Shown here: positions 32,171 to 40,790 of the stretch, one piece after another
Numbering within the stretch: the stretch's first letter is position 1
Layout: the number at the start of each line of letters is the position of its first letter
DNA from: Amycolatopsis nalaikhensis
GTDB lineage: Bacteria; Actinomycetota; Actinomycetes; Mycobacteriales; Pseudonocardiaceae
Reading direction: 5' to 3'
Assembly (NCBI RefSeq): GCF_030264295.1
Contig: NZ_CP127173.1
Location: forward strand, 3,851,501-3,915,500
DNA length: 64,000 bases
The notes under the pieces: model-generated
The model's database searches: none
What the model was told of the DNA's origin: nothing
The model's input: only the letters and a program-made list of their open reading frames with translations
Translations under genes and position numbers: made by a program

Positions 32171-33433
32171 GTGGCAAGACTCCTCACAGGCCTGTCTCTG
32201 GGCTACTTCCTGGTCATGCTGGACACGACGATCGTGACGGTGGCGCTCCCGGCGTTGTCGCAGTCGTTGTCGGAGCAGCAGTGGATTTCGAACGGGTACA
32301 CGGTGACGTTCGCGGCATTCCTGCTGACGGCGGGAGCATGGACGGACCGCTTCGGCGCGCGCCGGGTGTTCTTCACGGGCTTGATCTCGTTCGCGGTGTT
32401 GTCGCTGGTGTCGGCTCTGTCGTTCTCGCCGTCGATGCTGATCGCGCTCCGAGCGCTCCTCGGCATCGCGGGGGCATTGTTGGTGCCGTCATCGCTGTCC
32501 CTGATCGCAGCGGCGTATCCAGCGCCTTCATCGCGCGCGAAGGCGATGGGGATGTGGGCGGCGGTGAGCGGAACGGGCCTGGTGGCGGGCCCCTTGCTGG
32601 GCGGAGTGTTGACGCAGGCGTTCGGCTGGCGAGCGATCTTCTTGGTGAACGTCCCGGTAGCGGTGGTCGCTCTGGTGTTGTCGGGCTCGGCACCGGTCAC
32701 CCCGCCCAAGCCGGGCCGCATCGACGTGGTCGGTCAAGTCTCCGCAGTAGTCGCTTTATCGACATTGACGTATGCGTTGGTGGAAAGTGCCTGGTGGGCG
32801 CTGTTGCCGTCGGGCGTGGCGGCGGCGGTGTTCGTGGCATCGCAAAGGCGTCCGGACGCGATGTTCCCGAGCCGCCTGCTGTCGTGGGGCTTGTTGGCGG
32901 GCGGAATCGTGAACTTCGCACTGTCCGGAGTGTTGTTCGTGTTGTCGTTGTACTTCCAGGGATCGCGCGGCTATTCACCATCGACAACGGGCTTGGCGTT
33001 CTTGCCGTTGACGATCCCCACGGCGTTCAACCCGATCTTCACGGGCCGCCTGGTGGCCCGGATAGGCCCCCGAATCCCCGCGGTGTCCGGCTTCGTGTTG
33101 ATGGCCACGGGGACGGTGATCCAGGCGTTCTCTTCTTCTGTGGTGCTGTCGGTGGTGGCGTTGGGGCTGATGGGTTTCGGTGTGTCGTTCGCGATTCCGT
33201 CGTTGCTGGTCGGAGTGATCGGTTCGGCCCCGCCGGAGCTGGCGGGCATCGCGGGTGGAGCGCTGAACGCGTCGCGTCAGACGGGTGCGGCGTTGGGTGT
33301 CGCGATCCTCGGCGTGCTGGTATCCGCGACATCGACGGCCTTCGCCTTGGTGGCCGCCTCAGTGGTGCTGCTGGCCGGTTCCTTTTGTTTCCTGGGTTTC
33401 CATTCTCGGACGCAACAGGAAACGCCTTGTTGA
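32171..33433 (+). CDS. MFS transporter, DHA2 (drug:H+ antiporter) type
   Basis: A 420-residue transporter with about twelve to fourteen hydrophobic helices. Motif D1 LDTTIVTVALPAL in helix 1, motif A GAWTDRFGARRVFFTG, motif B LIALRALLGIAGALLVPSSL and motif C VSGTGLVAGPLLGGVL identify the EmrB/QacA branch. It probably exports a toxic compound or natural product. GTG 32171 lies 83 nt from the divergent LysR start. Codons here are less GC-saturated than in neighbouring genes, which may indicate separate acquisition. Confidence 0.9.
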   Translation: MARLLTGLSLGYFLVMLDTTIVTVALPALSQSLSEQQWISNGYTVTFAAFLLTAGAWTDRFGARRVFFTGLISFAVLSLVSALSFSPSMLIALRALLGIAGALLVPSSLSLIAAAYPAPSSRAKAMGMWAAVSGTGLVAGPLLGGVLTQAFGWRAIFLVNVPVAVVALVLSGSAPVTPPKPGRIDVVGQVSAVVALSTLTYALVESAWWALLPSGVAAAVFVASQRRPDAMFPSRLLSWGLLAGGIVNFALSGVLFVLSLYFQGSRGYSPSTTGLAFLPLTIPTAFNPIFTGRLVARIGPRIPAVSGFVLMATGTVIQAFSSSVVLSVVALGLMGFGVSFAIPSLLVGVIGSAPPELAGIAGGALNASRQTGAALGVAILGVLVSATSTAFALVAASVVLLAGSFCFLGFHSRTQQETPC

Positions 33434-33520
33434 TCCCAATCGCCTGACGAATCCTGGGTGCAGGGCCCGGAAATCGATCCGGAATCCCTGATCGCACACC
33501 ATTCCTTTGGAGGATTCGTC

Positions 33521-33700
33521 ATGTCCATGCCCAAAAAGCTGGCCAAAATCGGCGGGCCCGTGCTCGCGCTCTGCATCATCGCGGCGGCGCCGGTGATCGG
33601 CTCCACCTCGGCGTTCGCCGACGACGGCGGGACGCCGCCGGTCTCCACGACCACCACTCCGCCGCCGGCGGGTACCGACGGCAACCCCTGGCACGGGTGA
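33521..33700 (+). CDS. Small secreted Pro/Thr-rich peptide
   Basis: A 59-residue protein with a signal peptide (KKLAKIGGPVLALCIIAAAP, cleavage after AFA) leaving a mature tail of about 28 residues rich in Thr, Pro and Gly. GGAGG is well spaced before ATG 33521; a longer frame from 33458 lacks such a site. It is followed by a strong hairpin, so it is a discrete transcription unit. There are no Cys residues and no known precursor-peptide motif. Function unknown. Confidence 0.65.
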   Translation: MSMPKKLAKIGGPVLALCIIAAAPVIGSTSAFADDGGTPPVSTTTTPPPAGTDGNPWHG

Positions 33701-33707
33701 CGTGCGC

Positions 33708-33741
33708 CGGGCCGGCCGCGATCAGTCTCGCGGCCGGCCCG
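33708..33741. terminator. 14-bp hairpin terminator
   Basis: Arms 33708-33721 and 33728-33741 pair perfectly around a six-base loop, eight bases after the stop of the small secreted peptide gene and before the XRE gene. The stem is entirely G+C-rich. Confidence 0.75.
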
Positions 33742-33809
33742 GATCAATTGCGCAGGGTGTGACCGGACTGGTTCACTGAACGGTGGACTCGTCGGGAGCG
33801 GAGGTCTTT

Positions 33810-35006
33810 GTGGCGAAGACCTTCGGGGCGAGGTTCCGGGAATTTCGTGCTGCCGCAGGATTCTCGATGGGCGAGCTGGCCAAGCGGGTCAACTACAGCA
33901 AGAGCTACATCAGCAAGATCGAAAACGACGTCAAGCCACCGTCCGCACTGCTGGCGCGGATCTGCGACCGTGTCCTGGACGCCGGTGGCGCCCTGATCGA
34001 AGCGGCGCGGGAAACGCGGGAGCCGCCAAGCAACAAGCTCGACCGCGGTCAGATGCTGGCCGGGGCGGGTGCGGTGCTCGGCATCGCGCTGGCCGGTGGG
34101 TCCCGCCCGATCCTGGACGACCGCGCGGTCGCCGGGCTGCGCGCGTCGTTCGAGCAGCTTCGGGCGCTCGGCATGCAGACCAGCCCCGCCGTCGTCCTCG
34201 AGTCCCTCGTCACGCAGACCCACACCGTGCACGCGCTGGCCAGGGGCAACCCGGAGCCCGTCCGCTCGCGGCTGCTGCTGCTCGCCGCGCGGATGGCCGA
34301 GTACACCGGATGGCTCAGCCAAGAAGCGGGCAACGACCACGACGCCTTGTCCTGGACGCGGCACGCCGCCGAGCTGGGCCGCGCCGGTGGTGACCGGGAG
34401 ATCGAGAGCTACGCGTTCGTCCGGGAAGCCGGGCTCGCGCTCTACCGGCAGGACCCGATCGCCACGATCGACCTGGCCCGCCAGGCGCAGAAACTGGGCC
34501 GCGCCGGTTCGCGGACGTTCGGACTGGCCGCCCGCCGCGAGGCGCAGGGGCACGCGCTGGCCGGCGACCGGGACGCCTTCGAACGCGCCCTCGACCGCGC
34601 GGCCGGCCCGCTGTATGCGTCCACAGTGGACACGAAAGACTACCCGGTGCTCGGCTCGACCGCGCCGGATCCGCTGGCGCTCGCCCGCGGCTGGTCGCTC
34701 GCCGACCTCGGGCTGGCCGGTGAATCGGCGACGCTCCTCGGCGGCGAACTCGCCCGCGTCCCGGTGACCAATCGGCGCACCAGGGCCCGGTTCGGCGTGC
34801 GGCGGTCACTGGCGCACGCGCTCGACGGCGAGATCGACGAAAGCTGCCGCACGCTGGCGGCGGCGCTCGACGACGTCGCGCACGTCGACTCCGCGACCGT
34901 GCGCACGGACCTGCGCGAACTGGCCCGCTGCCTGAGCCGGTGGCGCGGCCACCACACCGTCCGCGAGATCTACCCCGAACTGAGCCGCGTCCTGCACCGC
35001 CACTGA
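33810..35006 (+). CDS. XRE-family regulator with TPR-like C-terminus
   Basis: A 398-residue protein. The N-terminal HTH is AAGFSMGELAKRVNYSKSYI followed by SKIENDVKPPSALLARICD. The rest is helical and repeat-like (HAAELGRAGGDREIESYAF, LARQAQKLGRAGSRTFGLAA), as in the actinobacterial XRE-TPR regulators that often sense peptides. GTG 33810 is preferred over GTG 33783 because GGAGG lies five bases upstream. It converges with a two-base gap on the large SARP regulator. Target unknown. Confidence 0.82.
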   Translation: MAKTFGARFREFRAAAGFSMGELAKRVNYSKSYISKIENDVKPPSALLARICDRVLDAGGALIEAARETREPPSNKLDRGQMLAGAGAVLGIALAGGSRPILDDRAVAGLRASFEQLRALGMQTSPAVVLESLVTQTHTVHALARGNPEPVRSRLLLLAARMAEYTGWLSQEAGNDHDALSWTRHAAELGRAGGDREIESYAFVREAGLALYRQDPIATIDLARQAQKLGRAGSRTFGLAARREAQGHALAGDRDAFERALDRAAGPLYASTVDTKDYPVLGSTAPDPLALARGWSLADLGLAGESATLLGGELARVPVTNRRTRARFGVRRSLAHALDGEIDESCRTLAAALDDVAHVDSATVRTDLRELARCLSRWRGHHTVREIYPELSRVLHRH

Positions 35007-35008
35007 AT

Positions 35009-37909
35009 TCACCCGGCGCAGGCACACCCCAGCGCGGCCCGCTCTTCCCGCACCTGCCCGGCGTCCGGCAGCTCCAGCTCGGCGAACTCGGCCTCGGCGG
35101 CGGCCCAGTGCGTCACCGCACCTTCGTGCTGACCCATCGCGTGCAGCGTCTCGGCGACCCCGCGGTGCGCCCGTGCCCGGTAGGCGCGGTTCCCGTGGCC
35201 ATCAGCCAGGTCGAGGGCCGACTTGCACGCCGTGAGCGCCTCCTGCCGGGCGCCCCTGGCCAGCGCGGTCGCGCCGCGGTCGAGGTACAGCTGGGTCAGG
35301 AGGTCCGCGTCGGGCACGTTCGTCGCCACCTCGCGCGCCTTGTCGTGGTAGCGCACCGCCTGGGCGAACTGGCCCTGCTGCCGGTGCACGTTGCCGATGT
35401 TGTTGAGCGCGTACGCCTCGACGCACTGGTCGCCGACCTCGGCCGCGCACGCGTGCGCGTCGGTGTAGCTCGCCAGAGCCTCGGGGAGCAGACCCAGTTT
35501 CTCCTGCACGGAACCGAGGTTGTTCAAGACGTGCGCGGTGCCCTGCACGTGGCCGATCTCCCGCAGCATGCGCGCGGCGGACGCGTGCTGGCGCAGGGCG
35601 ACGTCGAGGTTGCCGTGCTGCTCGTTGAGGTAGCCCAGCATGCTCAGCGCGTGGGCCTCGCCGCGCCGGTCCTCGGTCTGCTCGTACTTCTCCAGCGCCG
35701 CCTCGAGGTGGACCATCGCCTGCTCGTGCTTGCCCAGCTCCATCGTCGGGATCGCCAGCGCGCACAACGTCGCCGCTTCGCCGCGTGGATCGCCGAGGCG
35801 GCGCCACTTCGGCAACGCCTGCGCGGCGCGTTCCAGCGCTTCGGCGAGCTGCCCGAGCCGGTCGTGGGCGGTCGCCAGGCGCAGCAGGACGTGCGCTTCG
35901 CCGTAGTCGTTGCCCTGCCCGGACGAAACGATCTTCCAGGCGAGGTCTAGCGTGCTCATCCAGTCCTCGAACTGGTTCGTCGTGTGGAAGTAGCGCCACA
36001 GCAGGACGGCCAGCCGCCACGTATGTTCGGGCAGGTCGTGCGATGCCGCGTAGTGGATCGCAGCCACGAGGTTGTCGCGCTCGGCGACGATCCACCGGAA
36101 GCCCGCGTCCGCGTCGGCGAACACCGGCGTCACCGGGCAGGACCGGTCCGTCGACGGCAGTTGCGCGCGGTCGAACGGGTACGCGGCGGCGACCGCCGCG
36201 GCCAGGGTGACCAGGTAGAAGTCGAGCAGTCGCACCAACGCCGGCACGGGCGGCTCGCTGTCGGCGGCGAACTCCTTGAGCGGGTCCAGCATGTGGTAGC
36301 GCTCGGGAGCGGCCTCCTCCAGCAGGCTCACCTCGTGCAGGTCGTTCAGCAGCGACCGCGCCTCACCGGGGGTGCAGCCGGCGAGCGCGGCGCCGCCCGC
36401 GACGTCGACGTCCGGCCCCGGCAGGCTGCCCAGCAGCCGGAACAGGACGCGCTGCGGTTCGCCGAGCTGCTGGACGGACACCCGCACGGCGGCGATCCCG
36501 TCTTCCGCGCCCCACGGCCCGCCCTCTTCGAGCAGACGCAGCAGGTGCGCCAGCGGCCACCCGTCGTGCCGCCGGAACAACGCGGCCGCGACGCGGATGG
36601 GCATCGGCAGGAAACCGCACCGCTTGACGACGGCGCCGACGTCGGCCGCCCGGCCGCGCACCCGCCGCGGGTCGGTCAGCGCGTGGAACAGCTCGGCCGC
36701 CTCCTCGGGCGGCAGCGGGGAAAGCCGGATGGGTTCCCCGGTATCGGCGTCACCCATCCGCCGGCTGGTGACGATGGCCAGGCAGCCGTCCGCCTCGGGC
36801 AGCAGCGGCCGGATCTGCTCCGGCGACGCGGCGTTGTCGAGCACGACCAACGTGCGCGTGCCCCACAGCGTGTCCTGGTAGAGCCGCACCTTCCGGCCGA
36901 CCGTGGCCGGGATCTGCTCGGCGGGCACCCCGACCTCGACGAGCAGCTCGGCCAGCGCGTCCCCGACCGCCGTCTCGGGCACGCCGGGGGTGAACCCGTT
37001 GAGGCGGACCAGGAGCTGGCCGTCGGGGAAGCGGTCGCGCAGGCGGTGGGCGGCCTCGACGGCCAGTCCGGTCTTGCCGACGCCGGGCGCGCCGCTCACC
37101 CAGACCGCGGGCCGCCCGGCCGCGGCGGCCGCCTCGAGCGCGGCGATCTCCGTCGCGCGGCCGGTGAACCCACCCGGCCGGGACGGCAACGACGTCGGCG
37201 GATCGCCTCGCTCCGCCCGGGCCGCCAGCTTGCGCAGCACCGGGCCCGGCTCCATGCGCAACTCGGCGAGGGCGTCATGGGTGCTGCCGAACACGCGGAG
37301 CGCGCCGACCCGGTCGCCGCCGACGAGGAGGGCGCGCATGAGGAGCTCGGCGTGCTTCTGGCTGGCCGGGTCGGACCGGACCAGCGGCCGCAGCCGGTCG
37401 CGCGCCGAGCGGTGGTCACCGATGCCGAGCTCGAGCTCGGCCAGGTCGCCGACGGCGTCCGAAAAGGTCTCTTCGGGGATCACGACGTCCGGGCCGCCGA
37501 CGCGGTCGATGTCGATGTCCTCGAGGAACCGCCCGCGCCACAGCTCGACGGCTTCCCGCAGCAGTTCGACCGCCCGCCGCGGGTCGGCGGTCCGGGCGGC
37601 TTCCGCGCGCAGCCGGTCGAAGCGGACCGTGTCGAGCTGGTCGTCGCCGAGCCGCAGGAGGTAGCCGGTCGGGGTCGTCTCGATGGTCGCGTCGCCGACG
37701 ACGTCGCGCAGCCGCTTGATGTAGCTGCGCACCAGCGTGGGTTTGGCTTCGCGGTCGGCCCAGACGATCTCGGCGAGCCGCGCGCTCGACACCGGCTTGT
37801 TCGCGTTCAGGAGCAGCACGACGAGGACGAACCGCTGCTGCTGGTCACCCAGCTGCACCGGCACGCCGTCGTGCCACGCCTCCAGCGGGCCGAGCATCCG
37901 GAACTCCAC
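35009..37909 (-). CDS. AfsR/SARP-family regulator with NB-ARC and TPR domains
   Basis: A 966-residue multidomain regulator, close to AfsR length. Residues 1-95 form an OmpR-like DNA-binding domain (MEFRMLGPLEAWHDGVPVQL, RLAEIVWADREAKPTLVRSY), 96-240 the bacterial transcriptional activation domain, and about 250-540 an NB-ARC ATPase with Walker A at 273-280 (GAPGVGKT) and LVVLDNAASPEQIRPLLP. The C-terminal ~400 residues are TPRs (LNNLGSVQEKLGLLPEALAS, LNNIGNVHRQQGQFAQAVRY). Start is GTG 37909 behind GGGGAGG. Such proteins activate secondary-metabolite or global genes on signal-dependent oligomerisation. No biosynthetic cluster is adjacent. Confidence 0.92.
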   Translation of the reverse strand: MEFRMLGPLEAWHDGVPVQLGDQQQRFVLVVLLLNANKPVSSARLAEIVWADREAKPTLVRSYIKRLRDVVGDATIETTPTGYLLRLGDDQLDTVRFDRLRAEAARTADPRRAVELLREAVELWRGRFLEDIDIDRVGGPDVVIPEETFSDAVGDLAELELGIGDHRSARDRLRPLVRSDPASQKHAELLMRALLVGGDRVGALRVFGSTHDALAELRMEPGPVLRKLAARAERGDPPTSLPSRPGGFTGRATEIAALEAAAAAGRPAVWVSGAPGVGKTGLAVEAAHRLRDRFPDGQLLVRLNGFTPGVPETAVGDALAELLVEVGVPAEQIPATVGRKVRLYQDTLWGTRTLVVLDNAASPEQIRPLLPEADGCLAIVTSRRMGDADTGEPIRLSPLPPEEAAELFHALTDPRRVRGRAADVGAVVKRCGFLPMPIRVAAALFRRHDGWPLAHLLRLLEEGGPWGAEDGIAAVRVSVQQLGEPQRVLFRLLGSLPGPDVDVAGGAALAGCTPGEARSLLNDLHEVSLLEEAAPERYHMLDPLKEFAADSEPPVPALVRLLDFYLVTLAAAVAAAYPFDRAQLPSTDRSCPVTPVFADADAGFRWIVAERDNLVAAIHYAASHDLPEHTWRLAVLLWRYFHTTNQFEDWMSTLDLAWKIVSSGQGNDYGEAHVLLRLATAHDRLGQLAEALERAAQALPKWRRLGDPRGEAATLCALAIPTMELGKHEQAMVHLEAALEKYEQTEDRRGEAHALSMLGYLNEQHGNLDVALRQHASAARMLREIGHVQGTAHVLNNLGSVQEKLGLLPEALASYTDAHACAAEVGDQCVEAYALNNIGNVHRQQGQFAQAVRYHDKAREVATNVPDADLLTQLYLDRGATALARGARQEALTACKSALDLADGHGNRAYRARAHRGVAETLHAMGQHEGAVTHWAAAEAEFAELELPDAGQVREERAALGCACAG

Positions 37910-38057
37910 GCGGCCTCCCCTCCGTCAGCATGCTGTTCTCTTCTGACATCGCGCAATCGGCCGTCAGGGTTTCCGAAATCCGCATTTCTTCCACGTTCGG
38001 TACACGCGCCCTTGCCAGGCTCCGCCCGGTCGTGTCAGGGGTGAAGGAGAAACCGGT

Positions 38058-38657
38058 ATGGGGTCCGACGTGTTGCCGTGCTACGTGGTGTGCGACGTCT
38101 CGCTTTCGATGGCCGACCACATCGACGAGCTGAACACGGGACTGCGGGAGTTCCGCGGCGCGGTGCACGCGGACGCCTCGGTCACCGACCGGGTCCTCTG
38201 CAGCCTGGTCGGCTTCGGCGAGGAACCGCGCGTGGTCCAGCGGCTGTACCCGTTGGACCAGCTCGCCGAGCTGCCGTCACCAGGCCCGTGCGCGGGCACG
38301 AACTTCGGGCCGGTGTTCCCGTTCCTGCGGTCGGTCATCGACACGGACGTCCAGGCACTGGAGAGACACCGGGTGCGGGTGCACCGGCCGCTGGTGTTCT
38401 TCCTGTCCGACGGCCAGCCGACGGACCCGGTGACCTGGCCGGCGGCGTTCTCGTCACTGACGGACCCGGCGTGGGAGCGACGTCCGCGAGTGGTGACGTT
38501 CGGCCTCGGCGACGCCGACGAGGAGGCGCTGAGCCGCATCGGCGGGTTCCGCACGTACCTCGGCCGCGACGGCGTCCGCGTGGGGACGGCGCTGATCGCC
38601 TCGGTGATGCACGTTCTGTCCACTTCCCGTCCACCGGACGGACGCACGCTGTCCTGA
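38058..38657 (+). CDS. vWA-domain protein (TerY-like)
   Basis: A 199-residue single-domain von Willebrand A protein. The MIDAS metal site is CDVSLSMADHIDELNTGL (D-x-S-x-S), with the later Thr in PCAGTNFGPVFPFL and Asp in VFFLSDGQPTD. It resembles TerY-type proteins that sit beside kinases or phosphatases in stress and conflict loci. It is followed 41 nt later by a gene of unknown function that probably forms an operon with it. GAAGGAG precedes the ATG. Confidence 0.8.
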   Translation: MGSDVLPCYVVCDVSLSMADHIDELNTGLREFRGAVHADASVTDRVLCSLVGFGEEPRVVQRLYPLDQLAELPSPGPCAGTNFGPVFPFLRSVIDTDVQALERHRVRVHRPLVFFLSDGQPTDPVTWPAAFSSLTDPAWERRPRVVTFGLGDADEEALSRIGGFRTYLGRDGVRVGTALIASVMHVLSTSRPPDGRTLS

Positions 38658-38698
38658 AAAAAGGGGGTCGACGTGGAGACGCACTGAAGGAGACCACG

Positions 38699-39628
38699 AT
38701 GGGGCACGCGGAGCTGGTCCAGGAGCTGAAGTCCCTGCGCAAGGGACGCGGCCTGCTGGGCAGGGTGGAGGAGAGGGTGGGCCCGGTCCTGCGCGCGGCG
38801 TGCGCGGTGACCGAGGACGACGGTCTGGTGGCGATCCGCGCCAAGGTGGCGGGTCGCTTGACGGACCTGGCGGCCCACCTCCCGGAGGACCTGAGGGTGG
38901 CGGCACTGGCGGCTTTCGCGATTTCCCCGGAGGCCCGCCAGCCGCTCTACCAGGAGAGGGTGAAGTGGGCGGCGAAGCGCCTCGACCGCGACCCGCGAAC
39001 GGTCCGCCGCCGCGTCGACGAGGCGATCGACCTGCTGGCGGAGCAGGCTTCGTCCGCGGCGCCGTCACCGGTCGTGTCGCCGTCGGCTGTCTGGCACACG
39101 ACGGCGTTGTCGGTGGCGTTGGTGCTGGACCAGCCATCGCCGCTGGTCCTCGAGCGGCGGCGGGTGGTCGCGGACCAGGACGGAGTGAGTGCGCTGGACA
39201 TGGCGGTCTCGTTGCCGAACGGCCGCCGCGACGTCTCGGCAACGGTGCTCTACGGCGGCAGGCTGCTGGACCGCGGAATGGAGACGAGCGACCGCTGGGG
39301 CTTCGGCATCGAACTGCCCCGCCCGCTGGCCCGAGGGGAGTCGTGGGAGGTGGCGGTGCTGTTCACGTTGACGTCGGCCGCGGCGCTGCGGCCGTGCATG
39401 GTATGCGTCCCCCGGCACCCGTGCGAGTCGTTCGACCTGCACGTCCGGTTCGGCGCGGGGGCGCGTTCGGAGGTCGCGACGTTGGACGGAGCGTTCCAGC
39501 GGGACGTGACGGACCCGGCCTACCAGGGCGGACACCAGGAGATCGATGCTTCGGGGGAGCTGCACCTGCGGTTCCGGCACCTCACCCCGGGGCTCGCGTA
39601 CGGGGCCCGCTGGGCGGATCAGGCATGA
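38699..39628 (+). CDS. Protein of unknown function following vWA gene
   Basis: A 309-residue protein I do not recognise. The N-terminal ~130 residues are helical and include RLDRDPRTVRRRVDEAIDLL, which resembles an HTH or helical bundle used in several actinobacterial regulators. The C-terminal ~170 residues are rich in short beta strands (WHTTALSVALVLDQPSPLVL, RGESWEVAVLFTLTSAAALR), compatible with a beta-sandwich. GAAGGAG precedes ATG 38699. It is probably co-transcribed with the vWA gene and is the last gene before the codon-usage change at the defence island. Confidence 0.6.
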   Translation: MGHAELVQELKSLRKGRGLLGRVEERVGPVLRAACAVTEDDGLVAIRAKVAGRLTDLAAHLPEDLRVAALAAFAISPEARQPLYQERVKWAAKRLDRDPRTVRRRVDEAIDLLAEQASSAAPSPVVSPSAVWHTTALSVALVLDQPSPLVLERRRVVADQDGVSALDMAVSLPNGRRDVSATVLYGGRLLDRGMETSDRWGFGIELPRPLARGESWEVAVLFTLTSAAALRPCMVCVPRHPCESFDLHVRFGAGARSEVATLDGAFQRDVTDPAYQGGHQEIDASGELHLRFRHLTPGLAYGARWADQA

Positions 39629-39730
39629 GGATGGCACTGTGTACGTTGAGGACCACGTGCGTCCGGACGCGCCTCGGTCCGGGGGAGGCAGTGTCTTCTG
39701 CAGCAGTACGGGAATTCAACGGGGTCGGTA

Positions 39731-40741
39731 GTGACGGACGACAATGATCAGGCACTGACGTTCCATCCAGAGCGTCGCCTGAAGTTTCTCGATGTTTGTT
39801 CGGGTGCGGGTGGGCTTGCGCTGGGGCTCGAGCAGGCAGGCTTCGAGCCGGTGATGTTGATCGACAACCGGGGCGTCGCATGTGACACGTTGAGGCAGAA
39901 CCGGCCCGAATGGGACGTGCGCCAGCTCGATCTCCTGGAGTTCGACCCCGTGCACGACCAACATGTCTACGACGTGGACCTCCTTTCCGCTGGTCTGCCA
40001 CGCGTACGAGCGGCCGCGTCGGTGAACAGACCGTCCGGAAGCGACGTCGAGATCGCGCTGATCCGAGCCACGATCATGCTGATGCATGCCGTGCAACCGA
40101 AAGCCCTGCTCATCGAGAACATGGCCGAACTCGCCGACGACGACAAGTACCGGCTGACGCGCGAGTTCGTGACGACCGAGTTGGCGCATCTCGGATACCG
40201 GGGCCGGTGGTTCGTGATGAACGCTGCTGATCACCGCGTGCCCCAGGACCGACGCCAAGGCATATTCGTCGCGCTGAAGGACGACCGCATCGACGCCTTC
40301 GAAGAACCTGCTCGCGTGTTGGAACCTCCGGTCACGGTGGGTGAGGCTCTCCGTGACTCCATGGCAGCACGTGGATGGCCTCAAGCGGCCGAGTGGGCCG
40401 CTCATGCCGATAGGCTGGCGCCGACTCTGGTGGGCGGATCGTGGAATCGCGGGGGCGGTGACCTCGGCCCGTCCGGTACGAAGGCGGCTTGGCAGCGCCT
40501 GGGAGTCAACGGCGGGTCCTTGGCCGACGAGGCGCCGGGCCCCGACTACCGGTGGCGGCCCGACCTGGACCGGTCGGAGCTGGTTCGGCTGACCGTCGAC
40601 CAGGCGGCGCGCCTCCAGGGATTTCCGTCTGATTGGCGGCTGGCGGGCGGGAAGACGGCACGTTACCGACAGGTCGGCAATGCGTCGCCACCACCCGTTG
40701 CGCGTGCTCTCGGGGATGCTCTTCGGAATGTCCTCTCGTGA
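39731..40741 (+). CDS. C5-cytosine methyltransferase homologue lacking the catalytic Cys
   Basis: A 336-residue protein with the C5-MTase fold. SAM motif I is FLDVCSGAGGLALGLEQAGF (residues 19-38), motif VI LLIENMAEL, motif VIII PQDRRQGIFVAL and motif X RQVGNASPPPVARAL. Motif IV, normally PPCQ, reads AGLPRVRAAAS with Arg91 at the catalytic Cys position, so it should not methylate C5. It may be a regulatory or recognition partner of the second methyltransferase 50 nt downstream. The gap after motif VIII is short, leaving a small target-recognition domain. GTG 39731 starts the island; codon use is less GC-biased than upstream. Confidence 0.82.
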   Translation: MTDDNDQALTFHPERRLKFLDVCSGAGGLALGLEQAGFEPVMLIDNRGVACDTLRQNRPEWDVRQLDLLEFDPVHDQHVYDVDLLSAGLPRVRAAASVNRPSGSDVEIALIRATIMLMHAVQPKALLIENMAELADDDKYRLTREFVTTELAHLGYRGRWFVMNAADHRVPQDRRQGIFVALKDDRIDAFEEPARVLEPPVTVGEALRDSMAARGWPQAAEWAAHADRLAPTLVGGSWNRGGGDLGPSGTKAAWQRLGVNGGSLADEAPGPDYRWRPDLDRSELVRLTVDQAARLQGFPSDWRLAGGKTARYRQVGNASPPPVARALGDALRNVLS

Positions 40742-40790
40742 CCGGAGCGCCTCCTACAGGCCGAGACGCAGCTCGATAGAATCGCCGGCC

